Assembly: GCA_021613335.1 (NCBI GenBank)
Contig: JAJTWR010000251.1
Location: forward strand, 635,001 to 699,000
DNA length: 64,000 nt
Direction: 5' to 3'
DNA from: Whitmania pigra
Lineage: Eukaryota > Annelida > Clitellata > Hirudinida > Haemopidae
Shown here: piece after piece, positions 51,983 to 63,910 of the stretch
How the letters are laid out: the number at the start of each line of letters is the position of its first letter
Numbering within the stretch: position 1 is the stretch's first letter
Notes under the pieces: model-generated
Database searches by the model: none
What the model was told of the DNA's origin: nothing
Seen by the model: only the letters and a program-made list of their open reading frames with translations
Position numbers and translations under genes: made by a program

Positions 51983-54677
51983 ATGCTTAGAGCTATCATT
52001 ATTAGTGCGTTGACTATTGGCATTGCCAATGCCATTCATGATGATCATGGGGGGCAACAAACGGAACCCAATCTCCCCGTCTCCTCTCCCGATGATTTGC
52101 CTGCTAAGGACGAAGATGCTGATGACGGTAAGACTAATGACACTAAAAGTATTATTCTTATTAAAATTTCTAAAAAATTAAATTATTATTATTATATTAA
52201 AAAAATTATTATTATTAAAATGTTAGTAAATTGCTACAAATGCGAGCAGTTTAAAACCTATTTAATTTTTAGTAAATTGCAAAGTTTTTAAGTTTTAGTA
52301 AATTTTTATTATATTTAATTTTTGTTAAATGTGTTAATTTTAAATAGTATTTTTAATAAAAAATTAAGAAGTATGCAATCTAAATTTCGATAAATTATTT
52401 TATGCCGTTCTTAACCCAACGATTAAGAATTGCATTACGGCATATTGCATTTCAAATGCATTTGCAATCAATTTAAAAAGATTGAAAATAATTTATTTCT
52501 ATAAGATAATTTATTTTCAGTTGTGCCAATCATGCAGACGTTCATTTCCTTCCCGCTCCTCGTGAAGGATCGTACTTTGAGAGTGATGCTCTTCAAGAAC
52601 ACTGTGGACTGTACGGGCATTACAAAGACCATGCTCAACGGTCAAAACTTCACCTGGTTGCACACGAAAGACGAGGTGAATAATCGAGTTATTTTAATTT
52701 TGCTAACCCAAATATTCTTAAATTTAATATGAAATTATGAATTCTATTTATATCTTAATGTTGCTACAAATTGTAATTGACGATTAAATTTCGATATTAT
52801 TGAATCTAGTGCACACCCGTATCAAGTTGTTTTGTGTGCATGTTTTTTTTTAACAAAGTGATTTGAACGTGAAATAACATTTAATTGATTATATTATTTA
52901 CTTGTATTTATTATTTTAAAATATAATTTAGTATTTTAATTAATTATTTTTTAATTTTTAGCTCCTGTCGAAATATGACGAGCCTTACCTTGGCGCGGAG
53001 GCTCTTGTAGCAGCCGACAAAACAAACGGAAGACCCTTATTCGTAAGCCGTCATTCATGACATTAAATCCCATAAACACCTCGGCATAGCATCAGCACAT
53101 TATTATAATGTTGGCATAACATTAACATAACATAACCATCTTAAATTTGATTTTAAAACATGAAAATTTCATAAAATATCTTTATTTAAATTATGACCAA
53201 TAATTGATCAACTTTTATTGTACCAGCTACTGTTCTCTTTCTCTTTGGGAAAGTTCGACTATGCGCTGGAACCTTCATCTGAACAGCTTGTCGGATGCAG
53301 CGGACCGAATCGTTTCCAGGCTCACAGTAACATGAAGATATGGGGTAAAAGCCATCATCTGTACGACTTCACCAAGGGGAAGAGCGATGGTAATTTCAAA
53401 TAATTGAAAGCTAACTCATCGCAAATGTACAGATAAGCTAATTTATAAATAAACTATTAATTATTTGTAAATAAACTAATTTATAATTAACCTAATTTAT
53501 ATAAAGAGTAATTTATAAAAAAACTTAAGCTTTGCCGAGTTTTCAAAGACATAGTTTTGTAATTGATTAACCAGCAATCATCTTGTGCATAACATTATTC
53601 TCTAGTCGCGTCGATGCATCGATTTTAGTTTCAATTTGAACTTTATTAAATTTCTGAATGGTTGCAATTTGAACTCTATTGAGTTTCTGATGGTTTGCGT
53701 GTAGTGTGTGACTAGGTTTCTACTTTTAGAACTAAAGTAATTTAAAAATAATAACTTTATTATTTTTTCTCTTATCGTTTCGTAGACGCCCTTCCACTTA
53801 TTTTTAAATTAAAGATTAACAAACATTTAAAATAGTCTGATACAAACGTTATATCATAATAATGTTATAATATGTGTGGCATAGTGTTATTACAGTATAG
53901 CGGTAATAGTAGTACTTGTAATATAATATACGCTTACTGATAATAATTTGTGCACATTATTTTTTCTTCTAGACCCAACGACTTCAACTGAGGCTCCGAC
54001 TACCCTTGATCCTTCAACCCCCAAAACCACGACCCCTAGAACCACAAGACCCATAACCACAACTCGTGCTCCAACTGTCCCCCCGTCGATTCACCTGGTA
54101 TCGAGTTTGAAGTTTTCCTCGCTGTCCTGATAGTGGTTCTGATGGTGATAATCGTGGTGGTGGTAGTCAAGGTAAGAAATATTGGAATTTTTTGCTATTT
54201 GTAATGCAACCCTTTCCATTATTTATGAATATATATTATTTATAATTATAGATCATGTAATTATAGATATAATGTAAGAATATTATTATTTATGAATAAA
54301 TTGTTAAATATTATTATTATTATTTTTATTATTATTATTACCTACTTATTTACTTACTTAATCATTGCTTTTTATTTAGCTAGTTTGTTACTTTTATTGT
54401 GAGTTTTAAAATAAATATTTCTACTACTTCTATGATGATGATGATGTATTGGTAATTCTGTTCTCGAATTACGAGGCATAAGTGAAACTCAAGAATAATT
54501 TTGCAACAAATAATTTTATCTCAGTTTTTTTTTTAATTTTTGTATCTTGAACTGTGCTATGTTGTATTCCATCTGTGTTTAATTGATATTATGTGCCATT
54601 TCAGATAGCCATGTTGTATTTCATCTGTGTTTAATTGATATTACGTGCCATTTCAGATAGCTAAGTCTTCCGAGTAA
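51983..54677 (+). CDS. B1: unrecognised type I membrane protein with Thr-rich stalk
   Basis: Exons: 51983-52127 (signal peptide MLRAIIISALTIGIANA, acidic pro-like segment), 52521-52675 (…VMLFKNTVDC…QNFTWLHTKDE), 52962-53042, 53227-53389 (…EQLVGCSGPN…), 53973-54171 (stalk and membrane segment), and a final exon from 54605 or 54657. The ectodomain has one cysteine in exon 2 and one in exon 4, and one N-glycosylation site (NFT). Exon 5 reads as a Thr/Pro-rich mucin-like stalk (TTTPRTTRPITTT). In the original frame it ends at a TGA (54128-54130), but the -1 frame encodes VFLAVLIVVLMVIIVVVVVK, a clear membrane helix ending at a good donor. No family recognised. Confidence 0.7.
54079..54086 (+). 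promoter_or_regulatory. Candidate -1 frameshift heptamer C-CCC-CCG in B1
   Basis: In the stalk frame the bases read GTC CCC CCG, that is X XXY YYZ = C CCC CCG. Slipping one base back enters the frame encoding the membrane helix; not slipping ends at TGA 45 bases downstream. The same bases and offset occur in B2 (63820-63826 region). Alternatives are an unseen splice event or a shared assembly error in a six-C run. Confidence 0.4.
54558..54677 (+). repeat. 52-bp tandem duplication of a 3' splice region, alternative last exons of B1
   Basis: ATGTTGTATTCCATCTGTGT… to TTTCAGATAGC is duplicated with few changes, giving two acceptors (TTTCAG ending at 54604 and at 54656). After the phase-0 donor at 54171 the first gives the tail IAMLYFICV and stop; the second gives IAKSSE and stop. 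Both are short cytosolic tails. Confidence 0.65.
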
Positions 54678-54707
54678 ACCGAATGTGACGTTGGATCGCG
54701 CCAAACA

Positions 54708-57700
54708 CCTAGTAAGAAGAGTAATTATGGATGATCATAAAAGAAAAGATGAGTGACCATGAAAGAACTTCAACAGTGCCATAGACCCACATTCACATTG
54801 AAGTGTTCCGGTTCAATCAGGTTCCAATTGTTATGGACTTCAAGTAGTTGTCGTCGTTGTTATTCTGGAACAATGAGATTGGAAATTGTTCTTGTAAATA
54901 TAAGCTTCAGGTGAACAACTGATTGCTTCTAACATTACTACTTTCGAGAGGAATGGTTGGTACAATATTAAATATGAGTGGTCCAATGAAACCGATGTTA
55001 TTAATCTTTCATACCACCCTATTTATGTGGATATTAATGTTATTATAAAAGTATTTTCTAAATGTGTTATTTAATCAATTTAATGCAATTTGATTATTAT
55101 ATTTTCAGAGTTGCGGATTTACACATGTGCTATTACTGGTTCTTTGCATCCACCTGTCAGCTTCCTCTGAAGTAGAAGAAGGTAGTGAATTTATTATATT
55201 ATAATATTTATTATATATGATTACATTTTAATATATATTTTACATTTTTAAAAATTATAACTTTTCACTTAATATCGATTTTCAATTGTATTTGAATGAA
55301 GCACAATTTTAAAGTCAAAATCTGAAAATTGTCATAAATATTTTTAGTAAAACCACGATGGATATACGACAACAACATCATCAAATCATTACCGGACTCC
55401 ATTGAATTCGATTTCGAACTTAAAGACGGTAAAATAACCTTGAATTTGGTCAGGCAATCAAAAGAAGCAATCAAGCCGCCATTGATAACAACCGAGTCGG
55501 AAGGTCAAAGTTCTATTTGGAAACATTCAGAACGAGAGGTTAGCCACAAATATAAGCAATATTGAGTAATGATTAATTTTATATTATAGCATAATAATAT
55601 AATATTGCACTTTTAAAGCTATTGGGCACATACGTTGATCCATTCTTCGATGCCTCTGCCACAGTGACCATTAAAAAAGTTGACGGTATCGAAGAAACTC
55701 TTTATGTGAGTCATTAAAATGTCTATTTATGATTTCAAGATAAATCTCTAATATATGAAAAGTAATGTAAATTGCCACGCCATTCTAAGCGATAACTATT
55801 GCTTAACAAGCATTATTTATGACTCAGGAAAATGGGCATTAATGAATATCTTATATTAACATTCGTAATTGAAGTTATTCTAACGTAAAAGTAAATTAGT
55901 TCACATTACTAAATTATCCAACACAACCTCAGATGCTGACATTTACCCATGACCACAAATCATTCCACTTGGGACCAAAAGCCATCTTCGTAAACGATCC
56001 ATTTCTGAACAGTTCGTCTGGAAACAAAATTGAAGATGATCATACAACAGCCCAACCTCTTATCATTGGTGGCGTGTTGTACTCGTTCTTTGAAACACCT
56101 TCCATTCAATCAAAGCGTGACCCAAATGTGGATGAAGGTTAACTAATGAAAATCGATCATAAATAATAATGGTTGCGTAACAAACGAATATTAAATATTA
56201 GGTATTACATATTAATAACAGTAAACATAACTTAAATTACGATTCTACCTGCTATTTAAATTTAAATATCTTTGTAAGATTACGATGATGATATGAAAAA
56301 TATGAAGAATGTGAAAAGATCTGCCAGAATTCTTCAAAAGAAAAGGCTTATGACAATAGAAACTTTCACAGTCATGGATTATTCAATTTATAAAAAGTAA
56401 GTTTTCCAACATATATTAAAAGTTCGTTTAAGAGAAGTTTGAATCAAATCAATACAAAAATTCTTAAAAGGTTCTTTGAAGAAAGTAAAGCTGTAACTGA
56501 GGAAGATAAAGATGAGGACGCCATTAAAACTATACTTTACGTCTTCACCCATATTCTGGAAAAAGTAGGTGGATAAATGAAATTTTGGTAGATGTTTTTG
56601 CTGGCATGACAACTAAAGCAACAATTGATCTAGACATGCTGTGCAGATTTTGATGATTTAATTTGTTGTTATAAAACTTTATAAAATAAAAAAACACATG
56701 ATAATAATAATTAATTTATAAAGTCCCATGTGCGTAGCGTCAGAGGCGCCTAAATGGAACTCTATTCAACAATTGGCAAATAATTATTAATGAAATCGAC
56801 TGATTAAATAATAGTGGATGCTTTACATGGCGCCGTTTAAATAGCGCCAGATAAGTCAGGCTTAGTCAGAAGTTATCCGAATATGATAGGTCTTCAGCTT
56901 ATGTTTGAAATACTTCGACTTTTCAGAATGATGTTATTTCACACAGGCGAGAATTATTTTCGAGAGAATCGAGATGAGAGAATTCAAGTTCAAAATTAAG
57001 TGGAAGGGGGCATATATAGCGAAAGTAAGTGATTGTATAGGTAACAACAACTATTTAATATTATTATCAGTTAATATAATTTAAACAATTACTGTTTGAA
57101 AAATTTATTGAAATATTAATTCAACATTTCAATCTTAGATTAAATTAAATAAATGAATTTTCAGAGTGCTGATGAAACACCATTCACAGAAAGTGTAAAA
57201 ATTGATGACCGCACCATTAATTCTAATCCTGTTTTGCTTAAGCTAGAAAATTGGTATTCTAATAAGGCGTACCTACATAGAGACGAAGAATTGCCAATTG
57301 CTGACTTTCTTGCCGCCTATACAAGGTTTATAAAATTGCAACTAATATTTATTGCTTGATGATGAATTCGATTTGGATAATTTATTAGATTTAACTTATA
57401 ATGCGTGGTTTCATCCAGATGTTCTATTCTTCTGTTTATTTTTTCTTTTTCCTAGTTATATCATGGACGACGGAGATAGGACGAATTTGGGTATAACTCG
57501 TAGTGGATTTCCTTGCAGCACATCCGGCACAGCAATAATCAACTATAACAGGTTTTTTGCGACTGCCGCTACCACTGCACATGAACTTGGACATATGTGA
57601 GTTTCAAGTCATTATTCTCTAGCATAAATGCATTGCAATCATTATACTACTTGAAAAATTCGTTAAAATAGTAATTCAACATTTCAATCTTTGATTAAAT

Positions 57701-60700
57701 TAAAATAAATGAATTTTCAGAGTGCCGATGAAACACCATTCACAGAAAGTGTAAAAATTGATGACCGCACCATTAATTCTAATCCTGTTTTGATAAAGCT
57801 AGAAAATTGGTATTATAATAAGGTGTACCTAGATCGAGATGAAGAATTGCCAATGGCTGACTTTCTCGCCGCGTATACAAGGTTTCTAAAATTACAACTA
57901 ATATTTATTGCTTGATGATGAATTCGATTTGGATAATTTATCAGATTTAACTTACAATGCATGGTTTCATCCAGATGTACTATTTTTCTACTTAATTATT
58001 CCCAGTTATTCCATGGACGACGGAGATAGCATGAATTTGGGTATGGCTCGTTATGGGTTCCCTTGCACCGAATATGGCGCAGCCATAATCAACTATAACA
58101 GGTTTTTTGCGACTGCAGCTGTCACTGCACATGAACTTGGACATGTGTGAGTTTCATGCCATTATTCTCTAGCATTTATAAATAAAGCTTAAATTTCTTG
58201 TTTGCATTACACTACTTGAAAAATAATTCATTAAAATGGAACTCAATTCAACAATTGGCAAAGATTTATTAATGAAATCGATTGAAATCATTTTTGTTTC
58301 AAATATAAATTCGAAGAAAAAATGATTAAATTTCCCACTTCCGAAAGATTGAATGCGAACCATGACGATGAAACAAACTGCAAACCTCATGGCACCATCA
58401 TGACTTCTTATTTGCACGAATATACAAATGACGACCATCACAAATCATTTTTCTTCTCCGAATGTTCGATTGAGGCCATGGAGAATTTTTTAGGCAAGTG
58501 CGTGATGGATTTTTTTTACATTTATTTTTTATTTTTCTTATATTACACCGAGATTGTTATTATTATTACTATGTTAATTGTGTTTCGCTTGGATGTACTC
58601 AAAATACAAAATATCACATTCATTTCTAATTTCTTTTTGGTAATGATCGCTTGATGATTGCCAATGTTTTCGCAATGTGTAATTACAAAATTTTTACACT
58701 TACTAGAGTGGATTTCTTAATTCAGTTGCCATAATGATTATCATAATTGTTATGATTATTATAGCTGGAATACGAAATGTTTTGAAGATAAAGGAAGTGA
58801 ATTCGAATTTCCTGAGAAAAACATCTATTTAAATTTATACCCGGGACAAATATATAATCCCGATGATCAATGCCGAAGAGTCAATGGCCCCGAATCTAGC
58901 TACAAAGGGGTAAGACAAAAATATCGAAATATTATTATCTACCAGTTAACTTTATTTAACATTTGATATAATTTCATAGTACATTTGTACAAATTCTTCA
59001 ACGATTATATATTTCATCCATTCTTACTATCCTAAAATATGAAGGGCGAATGGGACATCTGCCATGTTCTGAATTGCACCAAGGGGTACGACTTGAGGGC
59101 ATTTGATGGAACCCCCTGCTCAAATGGGGCTTGGTGTCGCAATGGAAAATGTGTAAAGGATAGCCAGGCACCTAAAGTTCCAGGTTAGCATCAAAAGTAC
59201 ACATTAAACATTGTAAAAATATAAAGTTACATTTGTCCTTAGTCATACGTTATGTGTTCATTATAAAGCAATAAACTCGATGCGATAATGCTAAAGGGTT
59301 TATAATCACATCAGTGACAATTAAGAGATGTTTTATTTTATTTTAAATTCGAATTTATCAGAAAGCTGCATCTATGGAGACTACAAACTTGAAATTACGG
59401 AAAATTTAAATTCTTCAAAAAAGATTGTCCAATGCACGAATGTCAACAAAAATCCAAAATTGTGCAAATTGGGAACATTGAAGCAGCAATGCTGCGCATC
59501 ATGCGCTGGCAAACGAAACAAGTACTTAGGTGAATCATTTGTGTTTGTGGGTTACGTGCCACTTGTAAACTTGAATTTATTTAAATGCTTTTAATTGGTC
59601 ACAAATCAAATAATCTTATGAAATCAAATAATTAACAGTTTTGGTACATTTGTAAGATCTAAATAATGCTTGGTAGTCAACAACTTGAATCGTCAAACAG
59701 GTTGTCAAGACACCCTTGGTGAATGTCCCAATCTTGAACCGAGAGACTGTTATTACGATTACTATGCCACAACGTGTTGCAAAACATGCAGAACCCTCGT
59801 CCAAAACAGTTCAAACGTCGACTGTTTGTATGGAGATAAAGGAGCTAATTGTTCGAACCTCCTTCCTGCTGTATGCCACCTCTCTACTGGATATTGTTGC
59901 CAAACTTGTGCCGCTTACTTGTCAACAAAAAAGAATTCCTCCTCTAGTCGGGTTTCAACTACAAGACGGCCGATAAGGACTACAACACCAAATTTTTTTT
60001 CCTCGTGGAACTGGACATGGTTCATGTTTCCTCCATTTCCTTCATTGCCACTCAGAACAATTTTACCTTTAACCACAACAACAATATCAACAACAAGCTC
60101 TTCTTTAATATCAACGGAGACTTCCTTAAATACAGGTTTTGTAAATAACCATAGAATAATTTATTTATATCAATTTAATGATAAATTTTATAATTTCTAT
60201 AAATTTGATAAAAAAAAAGAAAGAGTATCTACTAATGAACTTGAGCATTTAAACTTTACTCAGGAGTTCCACAGTTCGATTTCTAATGCAAGCAAAATCT
60301 TTTCAGATTCGTGTAAGCAAGGGGATTTTATTGGTACTTTGGAATACCAAGGCGTATGGGGCAAGCCATCTAACGTAAAGTGTGAGGAACTGGTCAAACG
60401 TGATCCAAACTTATGCAACAATGAAGACTTTCAGAAATACTGTTGTGCTTCCTGTAAAAGTGTTGAAGCAGTCAGAGGTGAATAAGAGAGTTATTGGCAT
60501 TTGTCTGATAGTGTTTATTTGTTTACGATAAAATAAATCTAAAGTTGTTTTAAAAACACAAAATAATTTAATGTAACTTAATTAACCATTGAAATAGAAA
60601 TTTATTAATTTAAAGAATGCCTAATAATTTCATAAAATCATTCTACTTTTAAATTCAGATTACTGCAACAGTGACAACGACGCAACACCGTTGCTCTACC

Positions 60701-60828
60701 GGTCAAAGTATTTCAACTGCGTAGGGTTAATAAAGTACAATCCTAGTCTGTGTGTAACCGAAAAAGTAAAGAAACTCTGCTGTAAATCGTGTGGACGATT
60801 CACCGTCAGACCTTTTAAAGTTTTATAA
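54708..60828 (+). CDS. A2: second reprolysin-like/ShKT gene, near-identical to A1
   Basis: Homology to A1 starts at CCTAGTAAGAAGAGTAATTA (54708, cf. 43410) with an offset of about 11,295. Exons: 54911-55050, 55109-55181, 55348-55538, 55619-55705, 55933-56137, 56279-56396, 56471-56564, 56947-57024, cassette a 57165-57325 + 57456-57596, cassette b 57721-57881 + 58006-58146, 58348-58497, 58766-58909, 59045-59183, 59362-59529, 59701-60135, 60307-60477, 60659-60828. The prodomain exon is intact here (191 nt, in frame), unlike A1. The signal-peptide exon of A1 lies outside the duplicated block and has no counterpart just upstream, so how A2 acquires a secretion signal is unclear. Modules and zinc motif are as in A1. 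Confidence 0.8.
57165..58146 (+). CDS. A2 duplicated active-site exon cassettes a and b
   Basis: Same four exons as in A1: 57165-57325 and 57456-57596 (a), 57721-57881 and 58006-58146 (b), with identical phases (entry 0, exit 2) and intact splice sites. The cassette duplication predates the A1/A2 duplication. Confidence 0.85.
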
Positions 60829-60885
60829 TTGATTTTTGCCGTCGTTATTTTTTAATAAAAACAATATAATTAAATTTTTTAATCC

Positions 60886-61155
60886 ATGCTTTTGTTTCTG
60901 AATAAATCTTCATGTTTTCTTTCTACTGATAAATTCACAAGATTCCTATCAATTGAAAGGTAAATTGAAGTGTTCCTTTGCTTAGTAAATTCATTTACAT
61001 TTCTTGTGGACATTTATTCTCTCAAGTTTCGTTTAGTTCCACAAAGACAAGAAATTTGTTGCATTGGTCCTTTTCGGACGTCTTATGGTTGAAACCCGAC
61101 TAGCGGAGAAGTTCTTTCTTGTTGACAGATAAGAGGCACAAGTTTGGAAAAGAAA
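60886..61155 (-). pseudogene. Inverted fragment of the A-gene ShKT/linker exon
   Basis: Read on the minus strand, 61152-61030 matches exon 48401-48844/59701-60135: CCAAACTTGTGCC, CTGTCAACAAGAAAGAA, CTAGTCGGGTTTCAAC, AAGACGTCCGAAAAGGACC. The region down to about 60890 (TTTACTAAG…GGAACACTT) looks like the following intron and exon. It is a diverged inverted partial copy just 3' of A2. Confidence 0.7.
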
Positions 61156-61399
61156 TATTCAAATAAATATGATTGAGAACATTTAAAATATTTTTACACC
61201 ATCAAATACAGGTTATAGCTAATTGTTTGGACAGCACTCTGATTAGTAATACTTTATAAAGTTTATGAAGACATCAGACTATCATGAACAGAGGAATAAG
61301 ATTATTCCTATTTTAAAATTAATTAGCAGATCATAATAAAAACGGTGAAATAACAACTTAAATTATGTATCATTTGTGTGTGAAAAGTTGAAAAAATTA

Positions 61400-61695
61400 T
61401 TCAAATATTCAAGTTTAAAACGATTTAAAGTAAAAATCTCCAAATAACAACAAAAAATGATTCATAGAAACATCTGTGTGAAGACGGTTCCCTGTTCGAT
61501 GAAATGATATTGATTGATAAACAGGTTTTAAAACTCGAGTGAGCTGAGAGCGTTTGTCAGTTCTTGATAGTTCTTGATATTTGTTCTTATACTTTCCTAG
61601 TTTTCTTTATTTACGATATTTTCTACATTTGCAAGTGTTTAATTTTTAAACTTTTTAAAATTAATTATTTAATTTCATTATTTATTTTGTTACAG
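61400..61695 (+). promoter_or_regulatory. B2 upstream region, conserved with B1
   Basis: Shares the blocks listed for B1 (TCATAGAAACATCTGTGTGA, GAAATGATATTGATTGATAA, GAGCGTTTGTCAGTTC). It is probably promoter and 5' UTR. Confidence 0.4.
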
Positions 61696-63910
61696 ATGCT
61701 TAGAATGCTCGTTATTAGTGTGTTGGCTGTTGGCATTGCCAATGCCATTCATGATGTTCATGGGGGGGGGTAACAAACGGAACCAAATCTCCTCATCTCC
61801 TGATGATATGTCTGCTAAGAACGAAGATGCTGATCACGGTAAGACTAATGCCATTAAATTTATTATTATTAAAATTTTAGTATATTGCAGCAAATGCGAC
61901 CAGTTTCAAATTAATAAGTTTACTTTTTAGGAAACTGTATTGAAGTTTAAGTAAAATATTTAATTTTTATTAAATATATTAATTTTAAATGGTATTTTTA
62001 ATAAAATATTAAAAAGTATGTACTCTTCCTTCCAATAAGTTATTTTATTGCCGTTATTAATTCAATCTTTAGGAATTGTATTTTTTTTTGTTCCTTGGAG
62101 TTTATTAATCTAACTGCATAGAATACATCAAAAACAAAATTACATAACATCAACCATGAACAGGAAACATCCTAAAGAGAAAAAACTCCCGCTGCCGGAT
62201 ATCCATTTACAAATAATGTAATTTCAAAAGGCGGATAAAGTATTGCGACATTGCAGTGCATTTGGAATCAAAAGCATTTTAATGGATTAAAAATAATTTA
62301 TTTTCAGTTGTGCCAGTCATGCAGACGTTCATTTCCTTCCCGCTGAATATGAAGGAACGTACTTTGAGGGTGGTGCTCTTCAAGAACACTGTGGACTGTT
62401 CGTAGGTGACCGATACCGTACTGAAAGGTCAAAATTTCACCTGGTTGCACACGAAGGACGAGGTGAATAATCGAGTTATTTTTAATTTTGGTAGCCCCAC
62501 TATTCTTAAATTTAATATGATATTATAAATTGTATTTATATCTTAATGCTGCTGCAAAATGTAATTGATGATTGAATTTCGATATTATTGAATTTAGTGC
62601 ACACCTCGTATCAAGTTGTTTTGTGTACTTGTTTTTTTTTTAACAAAGTTATTTGAAATTGAAATAACATTTAATTAATTATATTATTTACTTGTATTTA
62701 ATATTTTAAAATATAATTTAGTATTTTAATTAATTATTTTTTAAATCTTAGCTCTTGTCGAAATATGACGAGCCTTATCTTGGTGCGGAGGCTCTTGTCG
62801 CAGCCGACAAAACCAACGGAAGGCCCTTATTCGTAAGCTGTCAATCATATTATTAACTAAATAACACTCCTGCACAGCATCAACATAACAACTTCGTAAT
62901 ATCGTAATATTATCCTAACAATAACAATCTTAAATTTGGTTCATCCTGATAAATTTATGAAATTAAATATTTGTAATCAATAACCGATCGATTTTTATTG
63001 TACCAGTTGATGTTGGGATTCTTTTTGGGCAAGTTCGAATTCGCTTTGGAGCCGTCATCTGAGCAGCTTGTCGGGTGCAGGGGACCGAACCAAAACCAGC
63101 TCCTCACTACCATGAAGATATGGGGTAAAACCCATCACCTGTACAACCTGACCTTGCTTAAGAAAGAAGGTAATTTCAGTTGTTTGAAATCTAATTCATT
63201 TCAACCGCATACATAAACTAATTTAAAAAAAAAACTTGAGTTAAGCTGAGTTTTCAAGGACATAGTTTTGTAATTTATTAACCAGCAATCATCTTGTGTT
63301 TAACGTCAGTCTCTAGTCTAGTCGATTCATCGATTTTAGTTTCAATTTGATATTTTATTATTAAATTTCTGATTGGTTGCAATGTGTACCCTATTGAATT
63401 TTTGATTGGTTACTTGTAGTGTGTTAGAACTAACGTAATTCAAAAATAATAACTTTATTATTTTCATCTTATCTTTCACGTAGACGTCCTTTCACTTATT
63501 TTTAAAATTATATTAATATAATATAACATAACATAATCGAATACAAATGTCATATCATATTAAGATTATAACATTAGTAGCATAGTATATTATATATATA
63601 TATATATATACTATATTATATTATAGTATAGCGGTAATAGTAGTATTAGAAATATAATACATGCTTACTGATAAAAATTTGTGCACATTATTTAAAATGC
63701 GTTATTTTTTCTTCTAGACCCAACGACTGAGGCTCCGACTACCCTTGATCCTTCAACCCCCAAAACCACGACCCCTAGAACCACAAGACCCATAACCACA
63801 ACTCCTGCTCCAACTGTCCCCCCGTCGATCCACCTGGTATCGAGTTTGAAGTTTTCCTCGCCATCCTGATAGTGGTTCTGGTGGTGATAATTGTGGTGGT
63901 GGGAATCAAG
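61696..63910 (+). pseudogene. B2: paralogue of B1 with two stop lesions, runs off the window
   Basis: Exons 61696-61838, 62308-62462, 62752-62832, 63007-63169 and 63718-63910 match B1 with conserved phases. In exon 1 a run of nine G replaces six G plus C, bringing a TAA into frame right after the signal peptide. In exon 2 a TAG (62403-62405) sits directly after the conserved Cys. Downstream, the ectodomain, Thr-rich stalk (six bases shorter), C-run and membrane helix (FLAILIVVLVVIIVVVGIK) remain intact with mostly conservative changes, so decay is recent or one lesion is an assembly error. The last exon would lie beyond the window. Confidence 0.65.
63580..63630. repeat. (TA)n microsatellite with flanking palindrome
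   Basis: TAGTATATTATATATATATA… followed by CTATATTATATTATAGTAT, in the B2 intron before the stalk exon. Confidence 0.85.

Noticed and set aside
54079..54086. A very short intron instead of frameshifting in the B stalk exon
   Set aside because: The only GT...AG pairs across the offset (15 or 36 nt) are too short and do not change the frame as needed.
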